Of a stretch of 64,000 bases of DNA, positions 38,113 to 47,516 are shown one piece after another. The notes beneath the pieces were generated by a model. That model saw only the letters and a list, made by a program, of their open reading frames with translations. It ran no database searches and had not been told where the DNA came from. Where the stretch lies: positions 29,044 to 93,043 of the forward strand of contig NZ_BMDW01000016.1 in assembly GCF_014636175.1 (NCBI RefSeq). Reading direction: 5' to 3'. How positions within the stretch are numbered: position 1 is the first letter of the stretch; every line of letters begins with the position of its first letter. Position numbers and translations under genes: made by a program. This DNA comes from Sphingomonas psychrolutea (GTDB lineage: Bacteria; Pseudomonadota; Alphaproteobacteria; Sphingomonadales; Sphingomonadaceae).

Positions 38113-39152
38113 TGCCGCCTGTTCTTCCGCCTGCCCTCCCGCCCGCGCTGCTCCCGCCCGAGCATCCGCCGGTCCGCCTGCGCAAAGTCGGCGTGCTGCT
38201 GACCAATCTCGGCACGCCCGACGGCCCCGACGTGAAATCGGTGAAGCGCTATCTGCTCGAATTCCTGTCGGACAAGCGCGTCGTCGAAATCCCGGCGATC
38301 CTGTGGCAGCCGATCCTGCGCGGCATCATCCTCAACACCCGCCCCGCCAAATCGGCCGAGGCCTATGCGCAAGTGTGGAGCGACGACGGCTCCCCGCTCG
38401 CCGCGATCACCAAGGCGCAGAATACCGCCTTGCAGGGCGCGTTCGGGCCGGGCGTGATGGTCGATTGGGCGATGCGCTATGGCAAGCCCTCGATCGCCGA
38501 GCGCGTGCAGGCGCTAAAGGATGCCGGATGCGACCGCATCCTGATCGCGCCGCTCTATCCGCAATATTGCGGGGCGACGACCGCGACCGCCAACGACAAG
38601 GTGTTCGAAACGCTCGCTAAAATGCGCTGGCAGCCCGCGATCCGGACGCTGCCGCCTTATTATGACGACCCGGCCTATATCGACGCGCTCGCCGAATCGA
38701 TCGAGGCGGCGGTGGCGAAGCTCGATTTCGAGCCGCAAGCGATCGTCGCGAGCTTCCACGGCATGCCGCAGCGCACGCTCGAGCTCGGCGATCCCTATCA
38801 TTGCCATTGCCAGAAGACCGGGCGCTTGCTTGGCGAACGGCTTGGCAAGCCGCTGGTCGTGTCGTTTCAGTCGCGCTTCGGCCGCGCCAAATGGCTCGAC
38901 CCGGCGACCGACACCACGCTCGAGGAATTGCCGGAAAAGGGCATCACCAAGATCGCGATCTTCGCCCCCGGTTTCTCGGCCGATTGCCTTGAGACGCTCG
39001 AAGAACTGGCGATTCGCGGGCGCGAGAGCTTCGAGGAAAAGGGCGGTACGCACTTCGCGTATATTCCTTGCCTCAACGACAGCGATATCGGAATCGCCAT
39101 GTTGCGTGCTTTACTCACAAGGGAACTTGAAGGCTGGGTCGCGCCCGCCTAG
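38112..39152 (+). CDS. hemH: Ferrochelatase
   Basis: Inserts Fe2+ into protoporphyrin IX, the last step of haem synthesis. 346 residues. Signatures are VGVLLTNLGTPDGPDVKSVKRYLLEFLSD, RILIAPLYPQYCGATTATANDK, IVASFHGMPQRTLELGDPYHCHCQKTGRLL (catalytic His in SFHGMP) and FAPGFSADCLETLEEL with the acidic Glu. The Pro-rich first 20 residues are an unusual extension. It starts one base inside the molybdenum subunit stop. Four cysteines near HCHCQKT and ADCLETL could hold an Fe-S cluster, as in some bacterial ferrochelatases. Confidence 0.95.
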   Translation: MPPVLPPALPPALLPPEHPPVRLRKVGVLLTNLGTPDGPDVKSVKRYLLEFLSDKRVVEIPAILWQPILRGIILNTRPAKSAEAYAQVWSDDGSPLAAITKAQNTALQGAFGPGVMVDWAMRYGKPSIAERVQALKDAGCDRILIAPLYPQYCGATTATANDKVFETLAKMRWQPAIRTLPPYYDDPAYIDALAESIEAAVAKLDFEPQAIVASFHGMPQRTLELGDPYHCHCQKTGRLLGERLGKPLVVSFQSRFGRAKWLDPATDTTLEELPEKGITKIAIFAPGFSADCLETLEELAIRGRESFEEKGGTHFAYIPCLNDSDIGIAMLRALLTRELEGWVAPA

Positions 39153-39190
39153 CGTCGGCGTTGGACACAAGATCCAACGAGGAGAGACAG

Positions 39191-39913
39191 ATGGCACGCG
39201 TCGCAATCGTAACCGGGGGAACGCGCGGCATTGGCGAGGCGATCAGCCTTGCACTGCAGGAGACCGGCGTCACTGTCGCTGCGACCTATGCGGGCGACGA
39301 CGCCCGCGCGCAGGCGTTTACCGCGCGCACCGGCATCGCCGCCTACAAATGGGATGTCGGCAATTTTGATGCCTGCCAGGAGGGCTGCGCCAAGGTCGCC
39401 GCCGAACATGGTGAGGTCGATATCGTCGTCAACAATGCCGGCATCACGCGCGACGGTACGATCCTGAAGATGAGCTATCAGGATTGGAAAGAGGTGATCG
39501 ACACCAATCTTGGCGGGTGTTTCAACATGGCCAAGGCGGTGTTCCCCGGCATGCGCAGCCGCAAATGGGGGCGGATCGTCAATATCGGCTCGATCAACGG
39601 GCAGGCCGGTCAATATGGCCAGGTCAATTACGCCGCCGCCAAATCGGGCATTCACGGCTTCACCAAGGCGCTGGCGCAGGAAGGCGCGAAGTTCAACGTG
39701 ACCGTCAACGCGATCGCGCCGGGCTATATCGACACCGACATGGTCGCGGCGGTCCCGGCCGACGTGCTGGAGAAGATCGTCGCGAAGATTCCGGTCGGGC
39801 GGCTGGGCCAGGCTGGCGAAATCGCGCGTGCGGTCACCTTCCTGTGCTGCGATTCGGGCGGGTTCGTGACGGGATCGACGCTGTCGATCAATGGCGGGCA
39901 GCATATGTACTGA
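39191..39913 (+). CDS. phbB: Acetoacetyl-CoA reductase (NADPH)
   Basis: Reduces acetoacetyl-CoA to (R)-3-hydroxybutyryl-CoA for polyhydroxybutyrate synthesis. 240 residues, a short-chain dehydrogenase. The cofactor loop is TGGTRGIGEA (8-17). NNAGITRDGT and the catalytic Ser/Tyr/Lys of IGSINGQAGQYGQVNYAAAKSG follow, ending GSTLSINGGQHMY, the tail typical of PhbB. GGAGAG lies before the ATG at 39191. The synthase and phasin of the pathway are about 17 kb away, and phaA is not in the window. Confidence 0.92.
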   Translation: MARVAIVTGGTRGIGEAISLALQETGVTVAATYAGDDARAQAFTARTGIAAYKWDVGNFDACQEGCAKVAAEHGEVDIVVNNAGITRDGTILKMSYQDWKEVIDTNLGGCFNMAKAVFPGMRSRKWGRIVNIGSINGQAGQYGQVNYAAAKSGIHGFTKALAQEGAKFNVTVNAIAPGYIDTDMVAAVPADVLEKIVAKIPVGRLGQAGEIARAVTFLCCDSGGFVTGSTLSINGGQHMY

Positions 39914-40226
39914 CCGGCGCAAGGGCGGCCACGTCCGCCCCGGTCGCGCGCCGCGCGAGCGCCCGGCACGGCCGGCGGACGCGGCAGCGCACTGATCCGG
40001 GCAACGGCTTTGCCGTCTTCACCCCACCGCACGCAAAACGGGGTCGGCCTTCTCGAGGAAAGGCCGACCCCGCCCCCCGGCTACGCAACACGGGGGTAAC
40101 TCAGGAACTGTTCAGCGCCGGTCGGCAAAGCCGCCGTCGGACGGGCTCGCTAGGGCGACCCGCCGTCCGGTAGGGGCGCTGCTCGCTTTCGCGAGCGCCG
40201 GGGCGGACAGTGCCGCCCCGGTGCCC
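39914..40226. other. GC-rich convergent spacer with several hairpins, no gene
   Basis: 313 bases with no convincing reading frame. A 12-bp stem GGGGTCGGCCTT / AAGGCCGACCCC lies at 40040-40071, followed on the minus strand by GTTTTG, so it may terminate the gene at 40227. Further short stems are GGACGGG...CCGTCC (about 40139-40171) and GCTCGC...GCGAGC (about 40181-40196). It may only be terminator-rich DNA or a small RNA; the sequence does not decide. Confidence 0.55.
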
Positions 40227-40676
40227 TTACCGGCACCCATCCCGCTGGATCGCGCGGCCGGCCAGCGCACCACCGCCCGCGCCCAGCACTGTGCCCAACG
40301 TCCGGTCACCCCGACCGGCGATCACGTTGCCAAGCAAACCGCCCGCAATCGCACCAATGATTGTTCCCTGGTCGCTGCGGCAGCGGTTGTGGGATTGGCT
40401 GTAATAGCGCCGGTTCTGATATTGGTCCTGATACTGATACTGGTTTTGATATTGGCGATATTGACGCGGCTGTTCGTAACGACGGTCGTCGCGGTAATCG
40501 CGACGGTCATCGCGCCGATACTCTCGGTCGTCCTGACGATTGTAGCCGTCCTGATACGCTTGGTCATAGGCATAGGCCTGGCTATTATCGTAGCGCTGCG
40601 CTGCAGCAGGCGTTGCGGCCAAACCGGCGGCGGTCATGGCCATCGCGGTGGCGGCGAGCGTAAGCTTCTTCATCAT
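40227..40676 (-). CDS. Glycine-zipper 2TM-domain exported protein
   Basis: 149 residues. The signal peptide ends ATPAAAQ. The middle (about 28-90) is a repetitive Tyr/Gln/Asp/Arg stretch (QDDREYRRDDRRDYRDDRRYEQ, QYQNQYQYQDQYQN), and the C-terminus has the glycine zipper QGTIIGAIAGGLLGNVIAG...TLGTVLGAGGGALAGRAI. Similar proteins sit in the outer membrane or periplasm; function is not known. AGGAG lies seven bases before the ATG at 40676. The long frame continuing upstream is a shadow of the divergent phytase-like gene. Confidence 0.88.
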   Translation of the reverse strand: MMKKLTLAATAMAMTAAGLAATPAAAQRYDNSQAYAYDQAYQDGYNRQDDREYRRDDRRDYRDDRRYEQPRQYRQYQNQYQYQDQYQNRRYYSQSHNRCRSDQGTIIGAIAGGLLGNVIAGRGDRTLGTVLGAGGGALAGRAIQRDGCR

Positions 40677-40838
40677 GGTACGTCTCCTGTTCGGGCCGGT
40701 TGGGCTGTGTCCGATGCCAGACGTATGGCCGAGTCGCCCTGAGACGAGGCTGAATGGGGTTGTTAGCCACCGTTCATCACGATGCCTGTGCCGCGGACGA
40801 AGGTTGCGTGATGTGCGCGCCTCCCGCAGGGGCGGGGT

Positions 40839-41837
40839 ATGCGGATATTCTGGTCGCTCCTGCTCATGCTCTTGCTCGTCCCCGAAGGGTCGCGACCGGT
40901 CCATCGCCCGGTGCTGGGCGCGGTCGCAGACGTGCGCGCCACTCCGGTCGCGCTTGACCGCGCCGATCCGCGCCGCCGCCGCGTCGGCGATCTCGTTTGG
41001 CTCGGCGGGGTCAAGCTCTCGAGCCATGACCCGGCCTTTGGCGGCTTCTCTTCGCTGGCCGTCGCTGGCGACCGCTTCACGCTGTTGAGCGACGGCGGCA
41101 ATATCGTGCGGTTCGCGCTGGGCCGCGACTGGCACTTGCGCGCGGCGAGCTTTGGTGATGTGCCCGACGGACCCGGCACTGGTTGGTCCAAGCGGAGTCG
41201 CGACAGCGAATCGATGAGCGTCGATGCGAAGACCGGCGCGATCTGGGTCGGGTTCGAAAATGCCAATGCTTTGTGGCGCTATGCTCCAGACTTCGCGCAT
41301 GCCCAGGCGCGCGTCCGCCCGGCGGTGATTCGCCGCTGGCCCGAAAACGCCGGACCTGAGGCGATGGCGCTGCTGCCAGGCGGCGGAATGGTTACGATCG
41401 GCGAGCGCGAGCCGTGGCGCGGCGCAAAGGGGCGTGGCGGCGTCGTCTTTTACGGCGATCCGGTGCTCCACCCGCGCCGCGGCTTCCGCTTCAATTACCT
41501 GCCCCCCAAGGGGTATGATCCAAGCGACATGACCGTGCTGCCCGACGGGCGCTGGCTGATCCTCAACCGGCGATTCAGCTGGGCGCGCTTTTCAAGCGTG
41601 CTGAGTGTGGTTGATCCGGCGCAGGTGCAGCCCGGCGCGACGGTGCGCGGACGCGATATCGCAACGCTGGCGGCACCGCTGATCCACGAAAATTTCGAAG
41701 GGGTCGCGGCCACGCGCGAAGGGCGCGCGACCATCATTTGGCTGGTGTCGGACGACAACCAGCTCCCGGTTCAGCGCAGTCTGCTGCTGAAATTCAGGCT
41801 ATCCCCGGCCCCGCCAACGCAGGCCAGGACGCAATAG
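40839..41837 (+). CDS. Exported esterase-like/phytase-like family protein (PF13449 type)
   Basis: 332 residues with a signal-like N-terminus MRIFWSLLLMLLLVP. The beta-propeller family pattern is visible: GGFSSLAVAGDRFTLLSDGGNIVRF, RDSESMSVDAKTGAIWVGFENANALWRY, PEAMALLPGGGMVTIGER and NFEGVAATREGRATIIWLVSDDNQ. This is the esterase-like family related to phytases. Activity is unproven for most members. The stop is 3 bp from the convergent rpmB stop. Confidence 0.85.
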   Translation: MRIFWSLLLMLLLVPEGSRPVHRPVLGAVADVRATPVALDRADPRRRRVGDLVWLGGVKLSSHDPAFGGFSSLAVAGDRFTLLSDGGNIVRFALGRDWHLRAASFGDVPDGPGTGWSKRSRDSESMSVDAKTGAIWVGFENANALWRYAPDFAHAQARVRPAVIRRWPENAGPEAMALLPGGGMVTIGEREPWRGAKGRGGVVFYGDPVLHPRRGFRFNYLPPKGYDPSDMTVLPDGRWLILNRRFSWARFSSVLSVVDPAQVQPGATVRGRDIATLAAPLIHENFEGVAATREGRATIIWLVSDDNQLPVQRSLLLKFRLSPAPPTQARTQ

Positions 41838-41840
41838 CGC

Positions 41841-42143
41841 TTAAGCGGCGACCTGAGTCGCGGCGGTCAGCTTCTTGGAAACGTCACGCTTCAGGCGACG
41901 CGCACGCAGCGAGAGCTTTTCGTTGGTCGTCTTGACCAGCCAATTGTCCAGCCCGCCGACATGCTCGACCGAACGCAGCCCGTGCGCCGAAACGCGCAGC
42001 TTCACGCTGGTGCCGAGCGCGTCCGAGATGAGCGTGACGTTCTGCAGATTCGGCAGGAACGTGCGCTTGGTCTTGTTATTCGCGTGGGAGACGTTGTTTC
42101 CCACCATCCGGCCCTTGCCGGTCAGTTCGCAAATGCGCGCCAT
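41841..42143 (-). CDS. rpmB: 50S ribosomal protein L28
   Basis: 100 residues beginning [34 protein letters not shown], the L28 signature. The middle reads [24 protein letters not shown], followed by a short Ala-rich tail. It has only one cysteine, so it is a zinc-free type, like the L36 in this window. It is a single-gene unit ending 3 bp from the convergent phytase-like gene with no visible terminator. Confidence 0.96.
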   Translation of the reverse strand: MARICELTGKGRMVGNNVSHANNKTKRTFLPNLQNVTLISDALGTSVKLRVSAHGLRSVEHVGGLDNWLVKTTNEKLSLRARRLKRDVSKKLTAATQVAA

Positions 42144-42358
42144 CGTGAATTCCTGAGTCGATGATCGAGCTCTTAATGAAGCTCGTGAAGGCGGGGCGCA
42201 TACCGAAAGCGATCCAGCAGGTCAACATCTGCGGTCGTTACGACGTGTGCGTTGCGGCGCGAATACGTCTCTGTCATGCAACGAACACGCGGACTCGGCG
42301 TTTGGTTACGGTAACGATTCGATTTGCCCCGATGATTGGGCACTACAGGAGAAGTCCC

Positions 42359-42646
42359 ATGCGTTTCCTTTTGGCCCTGGTCGGCCTTGCCGCGCTTGTT
42401 GTCGTCGCCCTTGTATCGCTTGGCATGCTCAAGATCGATACCAAGGCCGGGTCGCTGCCAAGCGTCAGCGTCAACGGCGGCAAAGCCCCCGAAGTGACCG
42501 CCAACATGGCGACGGTCGAATTTGGCACCACCAACAAGACCGTCGAAGTGCCGACCGTCGGCACCACCACCAAAACAATCGCCGTGCCAACGCTCACGCT
42601 GACCAAGCCGACCGGGGCGGATGGCAATACCGTCACGGCCCAATAA
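42359..42646 (+). CDS. Small single-membrane-span protein
   Basis: 95 residues. The N-terminal segment MRFLLALVGLAALVVVALVSLGML is a membrane anchor or uncleaved signal. The rest is a periplasmic-looking Thr/Val/Pro-rich tail (KTVEVPTVGTTTKTIAVPTLTLTKP) with a repeated T-K-T-x-x-V-P-T pattern. No family recognised. AGGAG precedes the ATG by about nine bases. Confidence 0.75.
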   Translation: MRFLLALVGLAALVVVALVSLGMLKIDTKAGSLPSVSVNGGKAPEVTANMATVEFGTTNKTVEVPTVGTTTKTIAVPTLTLTKPTGADGNTVTAQ

Positions 42647-42729
42647 CACCGGCGCACGATCGCGCCGACGATCTGGCGGTTTCGCACGCGGTGGGGCATG
42701 GGATCGCGGTGATCCCACTCCCCGCCCCG

Positions 42730-43158
42730 ATGCGCGCTGCGCTCGATGCCGCCGCGCTGGCGGCAGCGGCGGGCGAAGTGCCGGTAGGTGCCGTCGTAAT
42801 GCGGGGCGGGCGAATCATCGCGATTTCCTCCAATGCGCCGCGCGCCTTGCATGATCCGACGGCCCATGCCGAAATTCTGGCGATTCGCGCGGCGGCAGTG
42901 GCGCTCGGCACCGACCGGTTGAGCGATTGCGACCTGTGGGTGACGCTGGAACCTTGTGCCATGTGTGCCGGCGCGATCGCGCACGCCCGCATCGCCCGCC
43001 TCTATTATGGCGCAAGCGATCCCAAAGGTGGCGCCGTGGAACATGGCCCCGCGCTGTTCGCCCAGCCGACAATCCACCACCGACCCGAAGTGTTTCCAGG
43101 CATTGGCGAAGGGCAAGCGGCCGCGTTGCTGCGCGATTTCTTTGCCGCACGGCGCTGA
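42730..43158 (+). CDS. tadA: tRNA adenosine(34) deaminase
   Basis: Converts A34 of tRNA-Arg to inosine. 142 residues from the ATG at 42730. The zinc-deaminase motifs are complete: His46 and Glu48 in HAEILAI, Cys76 and Cys79 in EPCAMCAG. ALDAAALAAAAGEVPVGAVV and RIARLYYGASDPKGGAV also match TadA. The open frame runs far upstream, but those codons overlap the preceding small gene and lack homology. The start could be a few codons earlier. Confidence 0.93.
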   Translation: MRAALDAAALAAAAGEVPVGAVVMRGGRIIAISSNAPRALHDPTAHAEILAIRAAAVALGTDRLSDCDLWVTLEPCAMCAGAIAHARIARLYYGASDPKGGAVEHGPALFAQPTIHHRPEVFPGIGEGQAAALLRDFFAARR

Positions 43159-43236
43159 CCTGCCGCGCGCGACGTATCCGAAAGTAACGAGACGGTTGTG
43201 AAATCACCCGAATCGCGCGAAGGAAGCTGCAGCATC

Positions 43237-44550
43237 ATGCACCCGCTCCCCCCCTTCCCGTGGATCGACGTCGCGATCATTTTCGCGCTGATCGTGTTGA
43301 ACGGCGTTTTCGCCATGTCCGAACTGGCGATTGTCTCGTCGCGCAAGGCGCGGTTGGAGGCGATGGCGCGCGCCGGCAAGCGCGGGGCCCGCGCGGCCAT
43401 CGCGCTGGCCGCCGACCCCGGCAAGTTCCTCTCCACCACGCAGATCGGCATTACGCTGATCGGCATTCTCGCGGGTGCCTATTCGGGCGCAAGCCTGGGC
43501 GGGCCGGTCGCGGTACGGATGCAATATCTTGACCTGAGCAGCGAAGTGACCCAATCGATCGGCTTTGCGCTCGTCATCGGCATTACCACCTATTTGTCGC
43601 TGGTGATCGGCGAGCTGGTGCCCAAGCAGATTGCGCTGCGTGCGCCCGAGCCGATCGCCGCGGCGATGGCGGGGCCGCTGATGGCGCTGGCCTGGGGTGC
43701 CGCCCCGGTCGTGTGGCTGCTCGATTCGTCGAGCGGCGCGCTGTTCCGCGTGATGGGGCTGAAGCGCGAGAGCGAGGAGCATGTCACCGCCGAGGAACTG
43801 CATCTGATCGTCGCCGAAGCGAGCAAATCCGGCGTGATCGAAGAACATGAACGCTCGATCATTTCGGGTGTCGTCCGCCTCGCCGATCGCCCGGTGCGCG
43901 AGGTCATGACGCCGCGCACCGACATCGAATGGATCGACGCGACGCTCGACGATGCCGGTCTCCGCGCGGCGCTGGTGCAAGCTTCGCACAGCCGCTTGCC
44001 GGTCACCGAAGGATCGGTCGATACTGTCATCGGCGTGGTGCAGGCGCGCGACATCGCCGTCGCTTTGTTCAAGGGCGAGCCGCTCGACTTGCGAAAGCTG
44101 ATGCGTCAGGCCCCGGTGGTGCTCGATCAGATCGACGCGATGGACGCGCTCGACGCGCTGCGCCAGGCCGAAGTGCCGATGGCGCTGATCCATGACGAAT
44201 ATGGCCATTTCGAAGGAATCGTCACGCCCGCAGATCTGCTCGCCGCGATTGCCGGCGAATTCGTCTCCGACGCCGACCCTGCGGATGCGCCGACGGTCGT
44301 GACGCGGGACGACGGATCATTGCTGGTCGCCGGCCATATGGCAGCCGATGCGCTCGCCGAACGCCTCGGCATCGATCTGCCCGAGGAGCGCGATTATGCC
44401 ACCGTCGCCGGCCTCGCGCTCGCGGTATTCCGGCATTTGCCGGGCGAGGGCGAGAGCTTCGTCGAACAAGGCTGGAAGTTCGAAGTGGTCGATCTCGACG
44501 GCCGCCGGATCGACAAACTCCTGATCAGCAGCGCGCGCGACGCGGGGTAG
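43237..44550 (+). CDS. CNNM/CorC-type transporter (hemolysin-related, DUF21-CBS-CorC)
   Basis: 437 residues from ATG at 43237, with GAAGGAAG about ten bases before it; a GTG at 43198 is less likely. The DUF21 domain (about 10-190) has 3-4 membrane helices, including [27 protein letters not shown]. Two CBS repeats follow ([33 protein letters not shown]), then the C-terminal CorC/HlyC domain ending RRIDKLLI. Homologues export Mg2+ or other divalent ions, or protect the membrane. Confidence 0.93.
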   Translation: MHPLPPFPWIDVAIIFALIVLNGVFAMSELAIVSSRKARLEAMARAGKRGARAAIALAADPGKFLSTTQIGITLIGILAGAYSGASLGGPVAVRMQYLDLSSEVTQSIGFALVIGITTYLSLVIGELVPKQIALRAPEPIAAAMAGPLMALAWGAAPVVWLLDSSSGALFRVMGLKRESEEHVTAEELHLIVAEASKSGVIEEHERSIISGVVRLADRPVREVMTPRTDIEWIDATLDDAGLRAALVQASHSRLPVTEGSVDTVIGVVQARDIAVALFKGEPLDLRKLMRQAPVVLDQIDAMDALDALRQAEVPMALIHDEYGHFEGIVTPADLLAAIAGEFVSDADPADAPTVVTRDDGSLLVAGHMAADALAERLGIDLPEERDYATVAGLALAVFRHLPGEGESFVEQGWKFEVVDLDGRRIDKLLISSARDAG

Positions 44551-44569
44551 GGTTACCCCCTCCCGTTCG

Positions 44570-44653
44570 TCCTTAGCCTGTCGAAGGGCCGGTGCCACAT
44601 GCGATGCCTCGCGTGCGGAGAGCAATGGTTCGACAAGCTCCGCACGAACGGAA
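44570..44653. repeat. Intergenic hairpin repeat, family E (convergent spacer)
   Basis: CCGTTCGTCCTTAGCCTGTC at 44573 onward and the near-inverse TTCGACAAGCTCCGCACGAACGG ending at 44651 form a long imperfect stem around a 35-base loop. It lies between the convergent transporter and acyl-CoA synthetase genes. The same word type (GTTCGT...AGCxTGTCGAA) is widespread in sphingomonad genomes from memory. Confidence 0.8.
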
Positions 44654-44668
44654 TTGAGGACCCGGTTG

Positions 44669-46372
44669 CTATCGCACCGCCGCCTCCGCTTCCGCGATCG
44701 CACGGTATTTCGTGCGCAACGACACCTTGTCGATCTTCTCGGTCCCCAGCCGCGGCAGCGCTTCGTCCACGAACCAAATCCGCTGCGGCACCTTGAACGC
44801 CGCGATATGCGCGAACAGGAACGCACACAATTCCTCGGTCGTCAGCGCCGCGCCCTCGCGCGCCAGCACCACCGCGCCCGGCACTTCGCCAAAGCGCTCG
44901 TCGGCCAGCCCGAACACCGCGGCCTCGGCCACGGCGGGATGTTCGTAGATCGCGGCCTCGACTTCCTGGCACGAGATATTCTCGCCACCGCGGATGATGA
45001 TGTCCTTCTTGCGATCGACGATGAACAAATACCCGCCCGAATCGACATAGCCGATGTCGCCGGTCAGGAAATAGCGGTCGGGCGTGAACGCAGATGCCGT
45101 CGCATCGGGCCGTCCGTAATATTCGGTGAAGTTGCAGACCGAGCGGATCGCCACTTCGCCGCGCTCCCCTTGCGCCACCGGCTTGCCCGCGCCGTCGAGG
45201 ATCGCGAGATCGACCAGCGGAAAGGACGCGCGTCCGGTCGAATTGGGCTTGGCGAGGTAATTGTCGCGGAAATTGCCGCAGCCGATGCCATTCGTCTCGG
45301 TCAGGCCATAGCCGAGCAGCGGCTTGGGCCCGCCCATTTCCTCGGCGATGCGGCGGACATGCTCGACCGGGCGCGGCGCACCGCCCGCCGCAAAATCGGT
45401 AACGCTCGACAAATCATAGTCACCGCGCTTGGGGTGCGTCAGAATCTCGAAACTCATCAGCGGCACGCCGACAAAATAGCTGACCTGCTCGGCCTGAATC
45501 AGCCGCATCGCTTCCTCGGCATCCCATTTCGGCATCAGCACGAGTTTGCGCCCCATCGCGAAGCTTTGCAGGAACACCGGCACTTCGGCGGTGACGTGGA
45601 ACAGCGGCACGTTGAGCAAGGTCGCGGGCTGCCCGACCGGCGGGTTGCCGTCCTCGCTGGTGATACCGAGCATCACCAGCGCTTGCGCCAGATAATTATA
45701 CACCGCTTGCGTCACCGCGCGATGATTGCTGATCGCGCCCTTCGACTGGCCGGTCGAGCCCGAGGTGAACAAGATCGTCGCAGGATCGGTCGGCGCGATG
45801 GTGGGGAGTGTCGCATCGGCGGCTCTGGTCAAGCCGGCGAGCGCGGCCGCCAACGGCTGCAAATCGTCGATTGTCACCACCTCGGTCTTGAGGTCGGGGA
45901 TCGCTGCCAGCCGCTTGGCGCGGGGCGGATCGGCGAACACCAGGCTGCACTCGACATCGCTCATCGCCGCAGCCAGCTCCTCGGACTGCCACCAGCCGTT
46001 GAGCAGCGTCCCCACGCCGCCGGCCATGACGATGCCCATGTACAGCACGATCCACGACGGCGAATTGCGCATCGCGATGCCGATCCGGTCGCCCGGCTGC
46101 ACGCCGTGCGTCGCGACCAGCGCCCGCGCGACCTGCGTAGCCGCGGCGTAGACCGTGGCGAAGGTCAGCCGCTCGTCGCCCGCGACCAGGAAGGTCTTGT
46201 CGGCATGGTCGGCGGAGTAATGCGCGAAATAGGGCGGCAGCGTCTGCGGTACGCCAGTGATGAGCGGCAGCTCGATCCCTTCGACCGTGACCGTGCCCAG
46301 CGCCAGCGGCGCGCCTGTGCCGGTCAGCGCGGCGAGCGCCGCATCCATCCGCAGGTCCAGTTTGCTCGGCAT
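44669..46372 (-). CDS. Acyl-CoA synthetase (AMP-forming, class I)
   Basis: 567 residues from ATG at 46372, with GGAGAG upstream; earlier codons overlap the divergent lgt leader. The adenylate-forming enzyme motifs are complete: A3 [19 protein letters not shown]5 [10 protein letters not shown]7 [12 protein letters not shown]8 [19 protein letters not shown], and the C-terminal lysine region KIDKVSLR. It activates a carboxylic acid through an acyl-AMP. The chain-length preference is not readable. It ends facing the transporter gene across the family E repeat. Confidence 0.92.
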   Translation of the reverse strand: MPSKLDLRMDAALAALTGTGAPLALGTVTVEGIELPLITGVPQTLPPYFAHYSADHADKTFLVAGDERLTFATVYAAATQVARALVATHGVQPGDRIGIAMRNSPSWIVLYMGIVMAGGVGTLLNGWWQSEELAAAMSDVECSLVFADPPRAKRLAAIPDLKTEVVTIDDLQPLAAALAGLTRAADATLPTIAPTDPATILFTSGSTGQSKGAISNHRAVTQAVYNYLAQALVMLGITSEDGNPPVGQPATLLNVPLFHVTAEVPVFLQSFAMGRKLVLMPKWDAEEAMRLIQAEQVSYFVGVPLMSFEILTHPKRGDYDLSSVTDFAAGGAPRPVEHVRRIAEEMGGPKPLLGYGLTETNGIGCGNFRDNYLAKPNSTGRASFPLVDLAILDGAGKPVAQGERGEVAIRSVCNFTEYYGRPDATASAFTPDRYFLTGDIGYVDSGGYLFIVDRKKDIIIRGGENISCQEVEAAIYEHPAVAEAAVFGLADERFGEVPGAVVLAREGAALTTEELCAFLFAHIAAFKVPQRIWFVDEALPRLGTEKIDKVSLRTKYRAIAEAEAAVR

Positions 46373-46438
46373 ACACGCTCTCCACTTGGTCTTATTGCTT
46401 GTCGCCTTTATGGAGGCGCAAACCTCCGGGGAAAAGCC

Positions 46439-47377
46439 TTGATCCTGTCTCATCTTTCGCCAGTGCTCGGCCAGATCCCAATGCTAGGCCAGATCGTCGC
46501 CGCCGCGACGACGGTCTCCCCGCACCTGCATTTCACCGATCTGCACCTGAGCAAGGTCGCGCTCGACCTCGGTTTCTTTCAGATCAAATGGTATTCGATC
46601 GCCTATATCACCGGCATCGTCGTCGGCTGGTGGTACCTGCTCAAGCTGATCGCCCAACCCGGCAGCCCGATGGCCAGGCGGCATGCCGACGACCTCGTCT
46701 TCTACGCAACGCTCGGCATCATTCTCGGCGGGCGGATCGGTTACGCGCTCTTCTACGCCCCGCAATTGCTCGTCTCGACCGGCATTTTCCGGCTGTGGGA
46801 TGGCGGCATGTCGTTCCATGGCGGCATGATCGGCACGTCGATCGGCATCATCCTGTTCGCGCGAGCGCAGAAGCTCGATTGGTTGCGCATCCACGATTAT
46901 CTTGCCTGCGCCGTGCCGTTCGGGCTGTTTTTCGGGCGTGTCGCCAATTTCGTGAATGGTGAATTGTGGGGCAAGCCGAGCAATGTTCCCTGGGCGATCG
47001 TCTTCCCCGATACGGTGATGCCCGGCATCATCGATCCGGCGCGCCACCCGAGCCAATTGTACGAGGCAGGGCTCGAAGGAATCGCCTTGTTCGCGATTCT
47101 GTGGTTCGCCTTCTGGCGCACCAAGGCGCGCTACGAGCCGGGCAAATTGGTCGGGCTGTTCCTGCTCGGCTACGGCCTCGCGCGCTTCACGGTCGAATTC
47201 TTCCGCGAACCCGACGGTCAATTCCGCGAATGGGCAGGCGGCTTCTTCGCCAATACGATCCATATGGGCCAGGTACTGACGCTGCCGATGATCGTCGGCG
47301 GGCTGTATCTGGTGCTGACTGCCAAAGGCCGCCGCACCCGCGTCGAACCGATCGCCGGAGGCGAGAGCGTCGCGTGA
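46439..47377 (+). CDS. lgt: Prolipoprotein diacylglyceryl transferase
   Basis: Transfers diacylglycerol from phosphatidylglycerol to the lipobox Cys, the first lipoprotein-maturation step. 312 residues from TTG at 46439; GTG 46463 and ATG 46481 are in frame. TTG is preferred because GGGGA lies seven bases upstream. Seven membrane segments are visible. The key motifs are [33 protein letters not shown] and [12 protein letters not shown], all present. It heads the lgt-methyltransferase-GNAT-pgeF unit. Lipoproteins elsewhere in the window (31414, 11047) are among likely substrates. Confidence 0.95.
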   Translation: MILSHLSPVLGQIPMLGQIVAAATTVSPHLHFTDLHLSKVALDLGFFQIKWYSIAYITGIVVGWWYLLKLIAQPGSPMARRHADDLVFYATLGIILGGRIGYALFYAPQLLVSTGIFRLWDGGMSFHGGMIGTSIGIILFARAQKLDWLRIHDYLACAVPFGLFFGRVANFVNGELWGKPSNVPWAIVFPDTVMPGIIDPARHPSQLYEAGLEGIALFAILWFAFWRTKARYEPGKLVGLFLLGYGLARFTVEFFREPDGQFREWAGGFFANTIHMGQVLTLPMIVGGLYLVLTAKGRRTRVEPIAGGESVA

Positions 47378-47385
47378 GAAAATTC

Positions 47386-47516
47386 CCCTCCCGCTCGCGG
47401 GAGGGCACCTTCTTGCTCCCCTCCCGCTTGCGGGAGGGGCTGGGGGAGGGCATTGCGCACCTCAGATGTTCGCTGAATCCCCTCCCCTAACCCCTCCCGC
47501 AAGCGGGAGGGGGATT
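47386..47516. repeat. Intergenic hairpin repeat, family D copy 4
   Basis: Three CCCTCCCGC / GCGGGAGGG hairpins in a row fill the spacer between lgt and the methyltransferase. The last 9 bases, GGGAGGGGG, sit immediately before the likely TTG start of the next gene and could serve as its ribosome binding site. Confidence 0.8.
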
